Positions 44,501 through 52,986 are shown, counted from the first letter of the stretch. The stretch: 64,000 nucleotides of DNA from Gammaproteobacteria bacterium Ga0077536 (GCA_001464935.1 LNEL01000033.1:1-64000); one strand, 5' to 3'. Notes: a model not told the origin generated them from the sequence alone. Made by a program: numbers and translations.

Positions 44501-45555
44501 AAGCGGAAACCCTGCTGCCGCTCGGCAAGGTCGACCCCGGCCTGCGCGCGCCGGAGACGGCCCTCGACATCCATCGCGTGTTCGAGGATGCCGCGCTCGT
44601 CGAGCGTCTCGGCTACGACGGCCTGATGGTCGAGGAAACCAAACAGGATCCCTATGTCGTGATGGCGCTCGCCGCACAGGCGACACAGCGGCTGAGGGTC
44701 GGGACTGCCGTTGCCATCGCCTTCCCGCGCAGTCCGACGGTCACGGCGATGACCGCCTGGACGCTGCAGAAGCTCGCGCGCGGCCGCTTCACGCTCGGCC
44801 TCGGCACGCAGGTCAAGGGCCACATCGAACGGCGCTACGGCATGCAGTGGCACGCGCCCGGCCCGTGGATGCGCGATTACGTGCTCGCGCTGCGCGCGCT
44901 GTGGGCCAGCTGGCAGCAGGGCTCGAAGCTCGACTTTCACAGCCGCCACTACGATCTGACGCTGCAGGTGCCGCTGTTCACGCCCGAGCCGATCGAGCAT
45001 CCCGACATTCCCGTCCATCTCGCGGCGGTGAATCCGTATCTGTGCCAGGTGGCGGGCGAGGTGGCCAACGGCGTGCGGCCGCATCCCGTGTGCACCGCGC
45101 ACTACATCGAGCAGGTGATGTGGCCGGCGCTGCGGACGGGCGCGCAGAAGACCGGGCGCTCGCTCGCGGGCTTCGAAGTGGCGATCAAGCCGCTGATCGC
45201 CACGGCGGCGGACACCGCCGCGCTGCAGGACAGGATTCGCGACGTGCGCGCGCGCGTCGCGTTCTATGCCTCGACGCCGGCGTATGCGGCGTGTTTCGAG
45301 ATCCACGGGCTCGGCGAGCTGTCGCGCGAGCTGCAGATCCTGTCCAAGGCGCAGCGCTGGGAAGAAATGCCGGCGCGGATTACGGACGAGGTGCTGAACC
45401 TCTACGCTGTCGTCGGCACCTATGATGAAATTGTCGGCAGACTGCGCGAGCGCTACGGCCGGCTCGTGACGAACTGCGAATTCAGCATTCCGGTGCGCGG
45501 CCCGGCCGATGCCGAGCGGCTGCGCGACATGGTCAGGGCCTTGCAGGCGCCCTGA
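44497..45555 (+). CDS. LLM-class oxidoreductase, MSMEG_2256-like (second of tandem pair)
   Basis: A 352-aa paralogue of the preceding protein, aligned end to end: LVERLGYDGLMVEETKQDPY, TAVAIAFPRSPTVTAMTAWT, RGRFTLGLGTQVKGHIERRY. The ATG at 44497 overlaps the previous stop as ATGA, so the two are translationally coupled. The substrate-facing part differs at several places, for example VEETKQ against VRDNKD after strand 2. This may mean different substrates or a heterodimer, as in luciferase LuxAB, which is also two coupled paralogues. An acetoacetate-decarboxylase-type gene follows 48 bases later. Confidence 0.87.
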   Translation: MKAETLLPLGKVDPGLRAPETALDIHRVFEDAALVERLGYDGLMVEETKQDPYVVMALAAQATQRLRVGTAVAIAFPRSPTVTAMTAWTLQKLARGRFTLGLGTQVKGHIERRYGMQWHAPGPWMRDYVLALRALWASWQQGSKLDFHSRHYDLTLQVPLFTPEPIEHPDIPVHLAAVNPYLCQVAGEVANGVRPHPVCTAHYIEQVMWPALRTGAQKTGRSLAGFEVAIKPLIATAADTAALQDRIRDVRARVAFYASTPAYAACFEIHGLGELSRELQILSKAQRWEEMPARITDEVLNLYAVVGTYDEIVGRLRERYGRLVTNCEFSIPVRGPADAERLRDMVRALQAP

Positions 45556-45603
45556 ACCAGTCAGAACCCACTCTCACCCCAGCCTGCGGAGGAGACGAAC
45601 ACG

Positions 45604-46368
45604 ATGGACGCCAAGGTCGTGAAGAAGGCGAGCGTGAAGCCCGCGAAACTGCCCTACGGATACGCGCTGCCGCAGCTGTCGCCACTGTACATGCAGCCGC
45701 CGTTCGAATACCGCGATGCGTGGTCGATGATGGTGCCGTTCAAGTCCGATCCGCGCGCGATTGCACACCTGCTGCCGAAGCCGCTGGTGCCCGATCCGCA
45801 AGGGATGATGTTCGTCACCACCAGCCGCTTCTTCACGGCCGGGTTCGGGCATTACAACGAAACGCTGATCGCGGCGATCGCGAAGTATCGCGGACGCACG
45901 GTCAACCATGCGCTGTACCTGATCCTCGACAACGACATCGCGATCGCGGCCGGCCGCGAGATCTGGGGCTTCCCGAAGAAGCTCGGACGCGTGAGCCTCA
46001 GCGATCGGGATGGCGTGATTTCCGCCGAGGTCGAGCGTGGCGGCCTGCCGCTGATTCGGGCGGCCATGGAAGTCGGGCCGCTGGTGTCGCCGAACGAGAT
46101 GGGGGGAAGCGCCGAGTACACCAATCTCAAGCTCGTGCCGTCGATCCGGGAAGGCGGGGCACCCGAAGTCATGCAGCTGACCTCGACGACCCTCACCAAC
46201 GTGGTCATCCGGCAGGTGTACAAGGGGCGGGCGACGCTCTCCTTCGGGGCCTCGCCGGTCGACCGCTTCAGCGAGATCCCCGTGCGCGAAGTGCTTGGCG
46301 CTTACTATTACAATGCGGACTTCACGCTGGGCCACGGGGACGTGCTGCACGACTACCTGAAGGTCTGA
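45604..46368 (+). CDS. Acetoacetate decarboxylase family protein
   Basis: A 254-aa protein of the ADC superfamily. GREIWGFPKKLGRV carries Lys125 and Lys126, which align with the Schiff-base Lys115 and its pKa-shifting neighbour Lys116 of clostridial acetoacetate decarboxylase (GREVWGYPKK). The segment VTTSRFFTAGFGHYNETL is also typical. Catalysis of beta-keto acid decarboxylation, or a related aldol or hydration step, is therefore plausible. ATG 45604 has GGAGGAG 6 bases upstream. It follows the LLM pair and probably belongs to their transcript, suggesting that a keto acid arises in that pathway. A GC hairpin follows. Confidence 0.9.
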   Translation: MDAKVVKKASVKPAKLPYGYALPQLSPLYMQPPFEYRDAWSMMVPFKSDPRAIAHLLPKPLVPDPQGMMFVTTSRFFTAGFGHYNETLIAAIAKYRGRTVNHALYLILDNDIAIAAGREIWGFPKKLGRVSLSDRDGVISAEVERGGLPLIRAAMEVGPLVSPNEMGGSAEYTNLKLVPSIREGGAPEVMQLTSTTLTNVVIRQVYKGRATLSFGASPVDRFSEIPVREVLGAYYYNADFTLGHGDVLHDYLKV

Positions 46369-46416
46369 GCGGCGCGCCGCGCCGGCGGCGCCGCCGGCGG
46401 CCTCGGGGAGATGAAA

Positions 46417-46435
46417 CGGGCGCGGGACGCGCCCG
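46417..46435 (+). terminator. Stem-loop after the decarboxylase gene
   Basis: CGGGCGCG and CGCGCCCG form an 8-base stem with a 3-base loop, 48 bases after the stop. A self-complementary GCCGGCGGCGCCGCCGGC-type stretch lies just before it. Confidence 0.45.
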
Positions 46436-46519
46436 AACACTGACCTGGTTCAGGTGGCGTTGCATCTTCAGCACGTATCCTGCGCACAGCGCATGAACAA
46501 CAAACGACAGGAGCAGACG

Positions 46520-46849
46520 ATGGAAAACAGCAGACGGACATTCTTCAAGCGTGGCCTGGGCGCGGTTGCCGCCGTGTCGGTGGCGCAGCTGGTCGCGCAC
46601 CGCGTCGCGTTTGCGGCCGATATGCCGCATGTCGACCCGGCGAGCCCGCAGGCCTCCGGCCTCGGCTATGTGCACGACGCCACGACGGTCGACAAGGCCA
46701 AGTACGCGCGCTACCAGGACGGCCAGAAGTGCGGCACCTGCGCCCTGTACCAGGGGGCGGCGGACGCGGAATGGGGCGGTTGCGGCATCTTCGCCGGCCA
46801 GGCCGTGGCGGCCGCGGGCTGGTGCAGCGCCTACGCGCCGAAAGCCTGA
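46520..46849 (+). CDS. High-potential iron-sulfur protein (HiPIP)
   Basis: A 109-aa periplasmic electron carrier. A twin-arginine signal (NSRRTFFKRG, then a hydrophobic stretch ending AFAADM) exports the folded protein. Four cysteines at about 71, 74, 88 and 102 (CGTC, GGCGIF, GWCSAY) have HiPIP spacing and bind one [4Fe-4S] cluster. The aromatic environment (ALYQ, EWGGC, WCSAY) is usual. ATG 46520 follows AGGAG. The gene stands alone with a hairpin on each side. In gammaproteobacteria HiPIPs shuttle electrons to reaction centres, oxidases or sulfur enzymes; no partner is visible. Confidence 0.95.
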   Translation: MENSRRTFFKRGLGAVAAVSVAQLVAHRVAFAADMPHVDPASPQASGLGYVHDATTVDKAKYARYQDGQKCGTCALYQGAADAEWGGCGIFAGQAVAAAGWCSAYAPKA

Positions 46850-46925
46850 GCCAGCGCTGAGCCAGGCGCCGACAGCCCGTCCCGAAGACCGGCTCCCAGG
46901 CGTCTGGCCCTGCCGTGACGCAGCC

Positions 46926-46949
46926 TCCGCCGGACAGCAGTCCGGCGGA
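46926..46949 (+). terminator. Stem-loop after the HiPIP gene
   Basis: TCCGCCGGAC pairs perfectly with GTCCGGCGGA around a 4-base AGCA loop, 76 bases after the stop codon. Confidence 0.55.
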
Positions 46950-47091
46950 CTCGTTCCGGGCCTGCCGAACGCACCCCTGCCGCCGGGCGCACAGCGGGTC
47001 CATCCGCTGATCTGGCGCTTCCACTGCCGGCATTGGCGTGCCGATGCGGGGAGCGGGTTAAACTGCCGCCCTCAGCATTCGCAGCCCAGTC

Positions 47092-47457
47092 ATGCCGACC
47101 CTGCCGCCCATCGCGACGACGATAGTCCTGCTGTGCCTCAGCAACGTCTTCATGACGTTTGCCTGGTACGGGCACCTCAAGAACCTCGCACACAAGCCAT
47201 GGCTCGTCGCGGCGCTGGTCAGCTGGGGAATTGCCCTGTTCGAGTACCTGCTGCAGGTACCGGCAAACCGCATCGGGCACTCGGTGATGAGCGTCGGACA
47301 GTTGAAGATCCTGCAGGAAGTCATCACCTTGAGCGTGTTCGTGCCGTTCACGATGTTCTATCTGAAGGAACGTCTGAGCCTCGACTACCTGTGGGCCGGA
47401 CTGTGTCTGCTCGGCGCCGTTTATTTCATGTTCCGCGGCAAGCCGCCCGGCGGCTGA
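47092..47457 (+). CDS. DUF486 family small membrane protein
   Basis: A 121-aa protein with four hydrophobic helices. YGHLKNLAHKPWLVAALVSW and EYLLQVPANRIG, followed by QLKILQEVITLSVFVPFTMF, are the conserved segments of DUF486, a family related to the drug/metabolite transporter superfamily. The small four-helix size suggests dimerisation, as in small multidrug carriers. No function is established. ATG 47092 has a poor ribosome-binding site. It precedes two cupin genes by 28 bases and may be co-transcribed with them. Confidence 0.88.
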   Translation: MPTLPPIATTIVLLCLSNVFMTFAWYGHLKNLAHKPWLVAALVSWGIALFEYLLQVPANRIGHSVMSVGQLKILQEVITLSVFVPFTMFYLKERLSLDYLWAGLCLLGAVYFMFRGKPPGG

Positions 47458-47485
47458 GCGGCGTATCCGACACAGGAGGACCCCC

Positions 47486-47854
47486 ATGCCCCGACTGCTC
47501 GCCCAACCCTCGGTCATCAAGGCCGCCGGCAACAAACCGAAGCGCATCGAGGAATATGTCGGTCGCGTGAACAGTGGCCACCAGCAGCTCAGCGTTGCGC
47601 GCATGCAGTCGCCGGCGGGCTGGGTCGAGCCCGGCCAGCGGCCAGACTTCGAGGAATGCACGATCGTGCTGCGCGGCAGTCTGAGAGTGGAGTTCGAAGG
47701 TGGCGTGATGGACGTGGCGGCCGGTCAGGCGGTGGTGACGGCGCCCGGCGAATGGGTCCGCTACAGCACCCCGCACGGCGATGCCGAGTATATTGCCGTG
47801 TGCCTGCCGGCGTTCTCGCCGGACACCGTTCACCGCGACAGCGAAGGAGCTTGA
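47486..47854 (+). CDS. Cupin domain protein
   Basis: A 122-aa single-domain cupin. The barrel spans about residues 28-110: SVARMQSPAGWVEPGQRPDF, EECTIVLRGSLRVEFEGGVM, DVAAGQAVVTAPGEWVRYST. The usual first cupin motif GX5HXHX3,4E is degenerate: no HxH pair is present, only Glu residues near the EECTIVL strand, so the metal site may be absent or different. ATG 47486 has AGGAGGA. It ends one base before the next cupin gene starts. Function unknown. Confidence 0.8.
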   Translation: MPRLLAQPSVIKAAGNKPKRIEEYVGRVNSGHQQLSVARMQSPAGWVEPGQRPDFEECTIVLRGSLRVEFEGGVMDVAAGQAVVTAPGEWVRYSTPHGDAEYIAVCLPAFSPDTVHRDSEGA

Positions 47855-47855
47855 A

Positions 47856-48152
47856 ATGACCCAGACACCAAGGGCCGCCGCCGTACCGACGGTGCAGGTC
47901 GACAATGAGGCCGTGAAAGTCACCGAATGGCGCTTCGCGCCGGGTGCCGAGACCGGCTGGCACACGCACGGCTACGACTATGTCGTGGTGCCCGTCACCG
48001 ACGGACGTCTGCTGCTGGAAACGCCGACGGGCAACATCGAAGCCGAGCTCCGGATCGGGCAGTCGTATTCGCGCAACATCGGCGTCGAACACAACGTCAT
48101 CAACGACAGCCCGCGCGAGCTCGTGTTCATCGAAGTCGAAGTCAAACGCTGA
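47856..48152 (+). CDS. Small cupin protein with intact HxH
   Basis: A 98-aa mini-cupin. FAPGAETGWHTHGYDYVVVP carries the HTH histidine pair of motif 1, and IGQSYSRNIGVEHNVINDSP holds the motif 2 histidine, so a mononuclear metal site can form, unlike in its upstream neighbour. ATG 47856 follows GAAGGAG and lies one base after the previous stop. The two adjacent cupins, one with and one without metal ligands, may act as a pair. The metal exporter gene follows 14 bases later. Confidence 0.82.
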   Translation: MTQTPRAAAVPTVQVDNEAVKVTEWRFAPGAETGWHTHGYDYVVVPVTDGRLLLETPTGNIEAELRIGQSYSRNIGVEHNVINDSPRELVFIEVEVKR

Positions 48153-48166
48153 GGACGGCGCGCGCC

Positions 48167-49195
48167 ATGCATACGCACCAGCTGCCAGACTGGCAGCACA
48201 CCCATACGTTCGGCCAGCACCTGCGCCGTCCGGGCGAGAGCCGCACGCTGGCGGTGATCTGCCTGAACGTGGTGACGATGGTCGCCGAAATCGTCGCCGG
48301 GCTCGCATTCGGCTCGATGGCGCTGCTGGCCGACGGCCTGCACATGGGGTCGCACACTGCCGCGCTGGGGTTGTCGTTCGCGGCCTATGTCTTCGCGCGC
48401 CGCCTGGCTGGCAGTCCGCGCTTCAGTTTCGGTACCGGCAAGCTGAATGCCTTCGCGGGTTTCGTCGGTGCCCTGCTGCTGGGCCTGTTCGCGCTGGTGA
48501 TGCTCGGCGGCAGCGTCGAGCGACTGGTGAATCCGGTGGCAATCGATTTCGACGCCGCGCTGTGGGTCGCGGTGATAGGCCTCGCCGTGAACACCGTGTC
48601 GACGTTCATCCTGGGCAGCGGGTTCACGGCCGGCGACGACTCCGCGGCGCTCCACGATCATCCTCATGCGCACGACCACGCCCATGGGCACGACCACGCG
48701 CACGGGCCTCACACGCATCATGGACATCATGGGCATGAGGACCATGCGCTGCGCTCGGCGTACCTGCACGTGCTCGCTGACGCCCTGACCTCCGTGCTCG
48801 CGATCGTGGCCCTGCTCGCGGGCAAGTACGCCGAAGCGTCGTGGCTCGATCCGTTGATGGGCGTGCTCGGCGCAGTGCTCGTGATGCGCTGGGCCCTCGC
48901 GCTCGCGCGCTCGACGGCCGCCGTGCTGCTCGACAGCCAGGCCCCACCCGATATCGTTGGCCGCGTGAAGCGTGCGATTGAGAGCATCGACGACAGCCTC
49001 GTGTCCGACCTGCACGTGTGGTCGATAGGGCCGGGCATCCACGCGGCGATAGTCTCGCTCGTGACTCACCGGCCGCAGCCGTTGGCGGTCTACAAGGCCG
49101 CGATTCCTGCCGATCTGAAGGTCGTCCACGTGACGGTCGAGGTCGACGTCTGTCACGGCGACGCCCCCGCGTCGTCACGTCACGCGCATCCATGA
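48167..49195 (+). CDS. dmeF: Cation diffusion facilitator metal exporter, DmeF-like
   Basis: A 342-aa CDF inner-membrane exporter with six helices. The signature in helices 1-2 is TMVAEIVAGLAFGSMALLAD followed by GLHMGSH, where Asp and His make the transport site; the partner site in helix 5 is YLHVLADALTSV. A long histidine-rich cytosolic loop (HDHPHAHDHAHGHDHAHG and more) lies between helices 4 and 5. A cytoplasmic C-terminal domain (VSDLHVWSIGPGIHAAI) follows. The N-terminal MHTHQLPDWQHTHTF and the layout match DmeF-type exporters of Co2+, Ni2+ or Zn2+. It overlaps the next gene as ATGA. Confidence 0.9.
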   Translation: MHTHQLPDWQHTHTFGQHLRRPGESRTLAVICLNVVTMVAEIVAGLAFGSMALLADGLHMGSHTAALGLSFAAYVFARRLAGSPRFSFGTGKLNAFAGFVGALLLGLFALVMLGGSVERLVNPVAIDFDAALWVAVIGLAVNTVSTFILGSGFTAGDDSAALHDHPHAHDHAHGHDHAHGPHTHHGHHGHEDHALRSAYLHVLADALTSVLAIVALLAGKYAEASWLDPLMGVLGAVLVMRWALALARSTAAVLLDSQAPPDIVGRVKRAIESIDDSLVSDLHVWSIGPGIHAAIVSLVTHRPQPLAVYKAAIPADLKVVHVTVEVDVCHGDAPASSRHAHP

Positions 49196-49572
49196 GGCGC
49201 CAAAACGCCGGTAGGGTCTGGCGCCGGTGGCTGCTCCTGCCGTTGCTGTCGGCGACCGCGCTCGTGTGCGCGGAGCCGGCGCCGGGAGAACCGTATCGAC
49301 CGGGCTTCCCGACCTGCGCCGCGTATTTCTTCCTCGCTGCGCGGGGACATGATGCCGCCCGTTACGACGCGTTGTACCGGGCCGGCGAGTTCGCGTTGAA
49401 CACGGCCATCACGGCGCAGGGCCGTCCGGCTGCCGAAGCGCGCATGGGCAGTGAATCGACGATCATGATGGGCGAGATCGACCAGGACTGGCGCCTGATC
49501 GAGCGCCTGGACAGGAAATACGCGGGCTCCTGCGAAGCGCTGCTGCGCGATGCGCATTTCGACCTGCCCTGA
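49192..49572 (+). CDS. Small exported protein coupled to the metal exporter
   Basis: A 126-aa protein of unknown family. The N-terminus is basic (MRRQNAGRVWRRW), then LLLPLLSATALVCAEP forms a signal peptide. The mature part is helical with two cysteines (FPTCAAYFFLAARG and AGSCEALLRD) that could form a disulfide. It starts inside the exporter stop codon (ATGA), so the two are made together. A role in periplasmic metal handling is a guess from context only. A bidirectional hairpin follows. Confidence 0.65.
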   Translation: MRRQNAGRVWRRWLLLPLLSATALVCAEPAPGEPYRPGFPTCAAYFFLAARGHDAARYDALYRAGEFALNTAITAQGRPAAEARMGSESTIMMGEIDQDWRLIERLDRKYAGSCEALLRDAHFDLP

Positions 49573-49574
49573 CG

Positions 49575-49612
49575 CCCTGCGGCGACTTCGGTCTCAGGAA
49601 GTCGACGCAGGG
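49575..49612. terminator. Bidirectional terminator hairpin
   Basis: A 15-base stem with one mismatch (CCCTGCGGCGACTTC with GAAGTCGACGCAGGG) around an 8-base loop, between the convergent exported-protein and nhaB genes. Confidence 0.65.
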
Positions 49613-49635
49613 TGACAGTGACGCAGCGCGCCCTG

Positions 49636-51144
49636 CTACAGCACGAACCACACCGCAAGCAGGCCCGTCACCGACATCGTCAGCGTGTACGGCAGCGCCA
49701 TCCACACCATGCGCCCGTATGACAGCCTGACCAGCGGCGCGATCGTCGAGGTCAGCAGGAACAGGAACGCCGCCTGCCCGTTCGGGGTCGCCACGCTCGG
49801 GATGTTCGTGCCGGTGTTGATCGCAACCGCGAGCAGATCGAACTGCTCGCGCGTGATGCGGCCGGCTTCGAGCGCCGTCGCCACCTCCGTGATGTACACC
49901 GTGGCGACGAATACATTGTCGCTGATCATCGACAGCAGTCCGTTCGCGAGGTAGAACGCGGCGAGCTGCGTGCGGCCCTCCATCGACAACACCCATTCGA
50001 CGACCGGCGAGAACAGGTGCTGATCGTGGATCACGGCAACGACGCCGAAGAACACCACGAGCAGCGCTGTGAACGGCAGCGCTTCCTGGAACGCGTGCCC
50101 GATGCGATGTTCGTCGATCACGCCGTTGAACGCCGTCTGCAGCACGATGATCGACAGTCCGATGAGCCCGACTTCGGCGATGTGCAGGCCCAGCGCGGCA
50201 ATCAGGAACAGCGCGGCCATGGCCTGCACGACGAGTCTTGCCACGTCCCGGGCATCACGCTTGGCGGCTTCGGCCTCGGAAAACTCGGTGAGGACCGCGC
50301 GCACGTTGTCCGGCATCTGGTTGCCGAAACTGAACCAGCGCAACTTTTCTAGCAGCCAGCAGGTCGCGAGCCCTACCGCCAGCACCGGCATCGAGACCGG
50401 TGCGACGCGCACGAAGAATTCGACGAAATTCCAGTCGGCGACTTTGCCGATCAACAGGTTTTGCGGTTCGCCGACCAGCGTGCAGACTCCGCCGAGGGCG
50501 GTGCCGACCGCCGCGTGCATCATGATGTCGCGCAGAAACGCCCGGAACGAATCGAGATCTTCCCGGTGCAGTTCGACGACCTCGGTGTCACCGCTCGCGT
50601 CGTGATCGCTGTTGTGGAAATGCTTGCCGGACGCAATCTTGTGAAAGACGAGATAGAAGCCATGGGCCACCGTGATCACGACGGCGATCACGGTCAGCGC
50701 ATCGAGAAACGCCGACAGCACTGCCGCGAGGCCGCAGAACATCAGCGAGATGCCCGCCTTCGAGCGGATGCCGAGCAGTACCTTCGAGAACACGAACAGC
50801 AGCAGTTCCTTCATGAAATAGATGCCGGCGACCATGAACATCAGCAGCAGGATCACCGGGAAGTTGTTCAGGGTCTCGGTGTAGACCGTTTCTGCGTCGG
50901 TCAGTCCCAGCGCCACGGCCTCGATCGTCAGCAGTCCGCCCGGCTGCAGCGGATAGCACTTCAGCGCCATCGCGAGGCAGAAAATGAACTCGCCGATCAG
51001 GGCCCAGCCCGCAATGAAAGGGCCCGCCGTCAACAGCAGCACCGGATTGAGAAGCAGAAAACCGATGATGGTCCGCTTGTACCACTCGGGCGAGGAGCCG
51101 AGGAAATTGTGTGGCATGGCCTGGAGCAGGGACGATGCTGGCAT
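49636..51144 (-). CDS. nhaB: Na+/H+ antiporter NhaB
   Basis: A 502-aa inner-membrane antiporter that expels sodium in exchange for protons. It is near the 513 aa of E. coli NhaB and matches it across family segments: [78 protein letters not shown] and [23 protein letters not shown] 51144 has GGAGG 5 bases upstream and fits the family N-terminus ([14 protein letters not shown] follows shortly). It is divergent from the radical SAM gene. Confidence 0.95.
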   Translation of the reverse strand: MPASSLLQAMPHNFLGSSPEWYKRTIIGFLLLNPVLLLTAGPFIAGWALIGEFIFCLAMALKCYPLQPGGLLTIEAVALGLTDAETVYTETLNNFPVILLLMFMVAGIYFMKELLLFVFSKVLLGIRSKAGISLMFCGLAAVLSAFLDALTVIAVVITVAHGFYLVFHKIASGKHFHNSDHDASGDTEVVELHREDLDSFRAFLRDIMMHAAVGTALGGVCTLVGEPQNLLIGKVADWNFVEFFVRVAPVSMPVLAVGLATCWLLEKLRWFSFGNQMPDNVRAVLTEFSEAEAAKRDARDVARLVVQAMAALFLIAALGLHIAEVGLIGLSIIVLQTAFNGVIDEHRIGHAFQEALPFTALLVVFFGVVAVIHDQHLFSPVVEWVLSMEGRTQLAAFYLANGLLSMISDNVFVATVYITEVATALEAGRITREQFDLLAVAINTGTNIPSVATPNGQAAFLFLLTSTIAPLVRLSYGRMVWMALPYTLTMSVTGLLAVWFVL

Positions 51145-51463
51145 GAATCCTCCGACGAGAGCGCTATGTGTAAATTTTGCGACGGGTTCCGTTCTTGCGC
51201 TGCAGCGAGTCAGGCGTAAAACCTTCGTCGCTGCAGGCGCGCGCCGCAGTCTCTGTGCGAGATGCAAACAATCCAAGTGTGGTGCGAATGTAGCAGAAAG
51301 CTGTGGTGAACAAACGTCTTTGCGGATAGGGATCCGTCGGGTATGGTCGGTTCAGTCAACGATGATTCGAAGGAGGCGCATCGCGCTGTACGGGTCTTGA
51401 ATTGATATGAGGTCAGTCGCTGTGACTGGCAATCCTTGGCGTCGAGCAACGGAGGAAAATCCG
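51145..51463. other. 319-base divergent region with lower GC
   Basis: Between nhaB and the radical SAM gene, clearly richer in A+T than its surroundings. Both promoters should lie here. An AAGGAGG at 51371-51377 has no start codon at a usable distance. No repeat or strong hairpin is seen. Confidence 0.5.
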
Positions 51464-52798
51464 ATGTCAACGTACAGATTGACTGCCACCAGACGCGCCC
51501 CGGTAACGAAAGATTACAAGGCGTTTCATGGAAGAAACTTTCGCGAGATCCCGCAGATTTCGCGCCTGAGCAGGGAACTCGTCGAAGAGATCGCCGTCGT
51601 GTCGCAGGTGTTCCCGTTCAAGGTGAACAACTTCGTCATCGATCACCTGATCCACTGGGACGACGCGCCCTCGGATCCAATGTTCAGACTCACCTTTCCG
51701 CAACGCGGGATGCTGGGCGACGAGGCCTACGGACAGGTCGCATCCGCGCTCGCGCGCGGCGCCGATCAGTTCGAAATGAAGCGGCTGGTCGACGATATCC
51801 GCGCGAGCCTCAACCCGCATCCGGCCGGCCAGCGTGAACACAATATTCCCTCACTTGAAGGAATGCCGCTGCGCGGGATGCAGCACAAATATCGCGAAAC
51901 GGTGCTGTTCTTTCCGAGCCAGGGTCAGACCTGTCACGCCTACTGCACGTTCTGCTTTCGCTGGCCGCAATTCGTGGGCCCCAGCATGAGCCGCTTCGCG
52001 GCACGCGAGACGGGCCATCTGCTGTCCTACCTGCGCTCGCATCCTGAAGTGACCGATGTCCTCTATACCGGCGGCGATCCGCTGATCATGTCCACGCGCA
52101 ACCTGGCGAACTACCTGCTGCCCGTGATCGAGGCGAAACTGCCGCACATCCAGCGGATTCGTCTCGGCACCAAGGCATTCAGTTTCTGGCCCTACCGCTT
52201 CGTGTCCGATCCCGATGCGCCGGAACTGCTGGCGCTGTTTCGGCGCATCGTGCGCAGTGGCCACCATCTCGCGCTGATGGCGCACTTCAACCATCCGCGC
52301 GAACTCGAATCGGATGTCGTGCAGGAAGCACTCGCGCACGTGCGTGACACGGGCGCCGAAATCAGGACGCAGTCCCCGCTGTTGCGCGGTATCAATGACG
52401 ACCCGGCCGTATGGTCCGAGCTGTGGCGAACGCAGGTCAATCACGGCTGCGTGCCGTATTACATGTTCCTCGCACGCGATACGGGTGCGCATCCGCATTT
52501 TTCGGTGCCGCTGGTGCGAGCGTCAGAAATTTACAGGCAGGCCTATCAACAGGTCAGTGGCCTGTCGCGGACGGTCAGAGGGCCCAGCATGTCGGCGACA
52601 CCGGGAAAAATCGAGATCGTCGGCGTGTCGAACGTACGGGACGAACGGGTTATCACGCTGCGCTTTCTGCAGGCGCGGACGCCGGAATGGGTGATGCAGC
52701 CGTTCTTTGCGCGCTACGACGAAGAGGCGACATGGCTCGATGAGCTCGCGCCGGCTTTTGGCGACGAGCAGTTCTTCTTCGAACGTGCCGCCGGCTGA
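51464..52798 (+). CDS. Lysine-2,3-aminomutase-like (KamA family) radical SAM enzyme
   Basis: A 444-aa radical SAM and PLP enzyme. The cluster motif CHAYCTFCF places cysteines at 157, 161 and 164. GGDPLIM (203-209) is the SAM-amino contact seen in the group. TQSPLLRGINDDPAVW matches the aminomutase stretch (QSxLLRGxND). A lysine in SATPGKIEIVG (Lys382) is the likely PLP anchor. The length fits KamA (about 416-473) rather than EpmB (about 340). KamA makes beta-lysine from lysine; substrate residues differ in PYYMFLARDTGAHPHF. ATG 51464 has GGAGGA. No ablB or lysine-fermentation gene is adjacent. Confidence 0.88.
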   Translation: MSTYRLTATRRAPVTKDYKAFHGRNFREIPQISRLSRELVEEIAVVSQVFPFKVNNFVIDHLIHWDDAPSDPMFRLTFPQRGMLGDEAYGQVASALARGADQFEMKRLVDDIRASLNPHPAGQREHNIPSLEGMPLRGMQHKYRETVLFFPSQGQTCHAYCTFCFRWPQFVGPSMSRFAARETGHLLSYLRSHPEVTDVLYTGGDPLIMSTRNLANYLLPVIEAKLPHIQRIRLGTKAFSFWPYRFVSDPDAPELLALFRRIVRSGHHLALMAHFNHPRELESDVVQEALAHVRDTGAEIRTQSPLLRGINDDPAVWSELWRTQVNHGCVPYYMFLARDTGAHPHFSVPLVRASEIYRQAYQQVSGLSRTVRGPSMSATPGKIEIVGVSNVRDERVITLRFLQARTPEWVMQPFFARYDEEATWLDELAPAFGDEQFFFERAAG

Positions 52799-52986
52799 GC
52801 CGCTGCGCGGGGGCGCTCGGCTTTTCACCTGCCTCCCGGCCCGATGGTGGCATTCATCACGGGTCAGCGCCGCGGCAGGTTCGCGAAGAACGTTAAGGAA
52901 GCATCGACAGCAGCGGTGCATCGGGGCGCTCCCACGGCGTGCGCGGCGATCCCCGAGTGGTGTCGGCAGGTCACCGGCGGGCGAGC

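Noticed and set aside
51371..51377. AAGGAGG suggesting a small gene before the radical SAM gene
   Set aside because: No ATG, GTG or TTG lies at a usable distance in an open frame; the stretch soon meets a stop.
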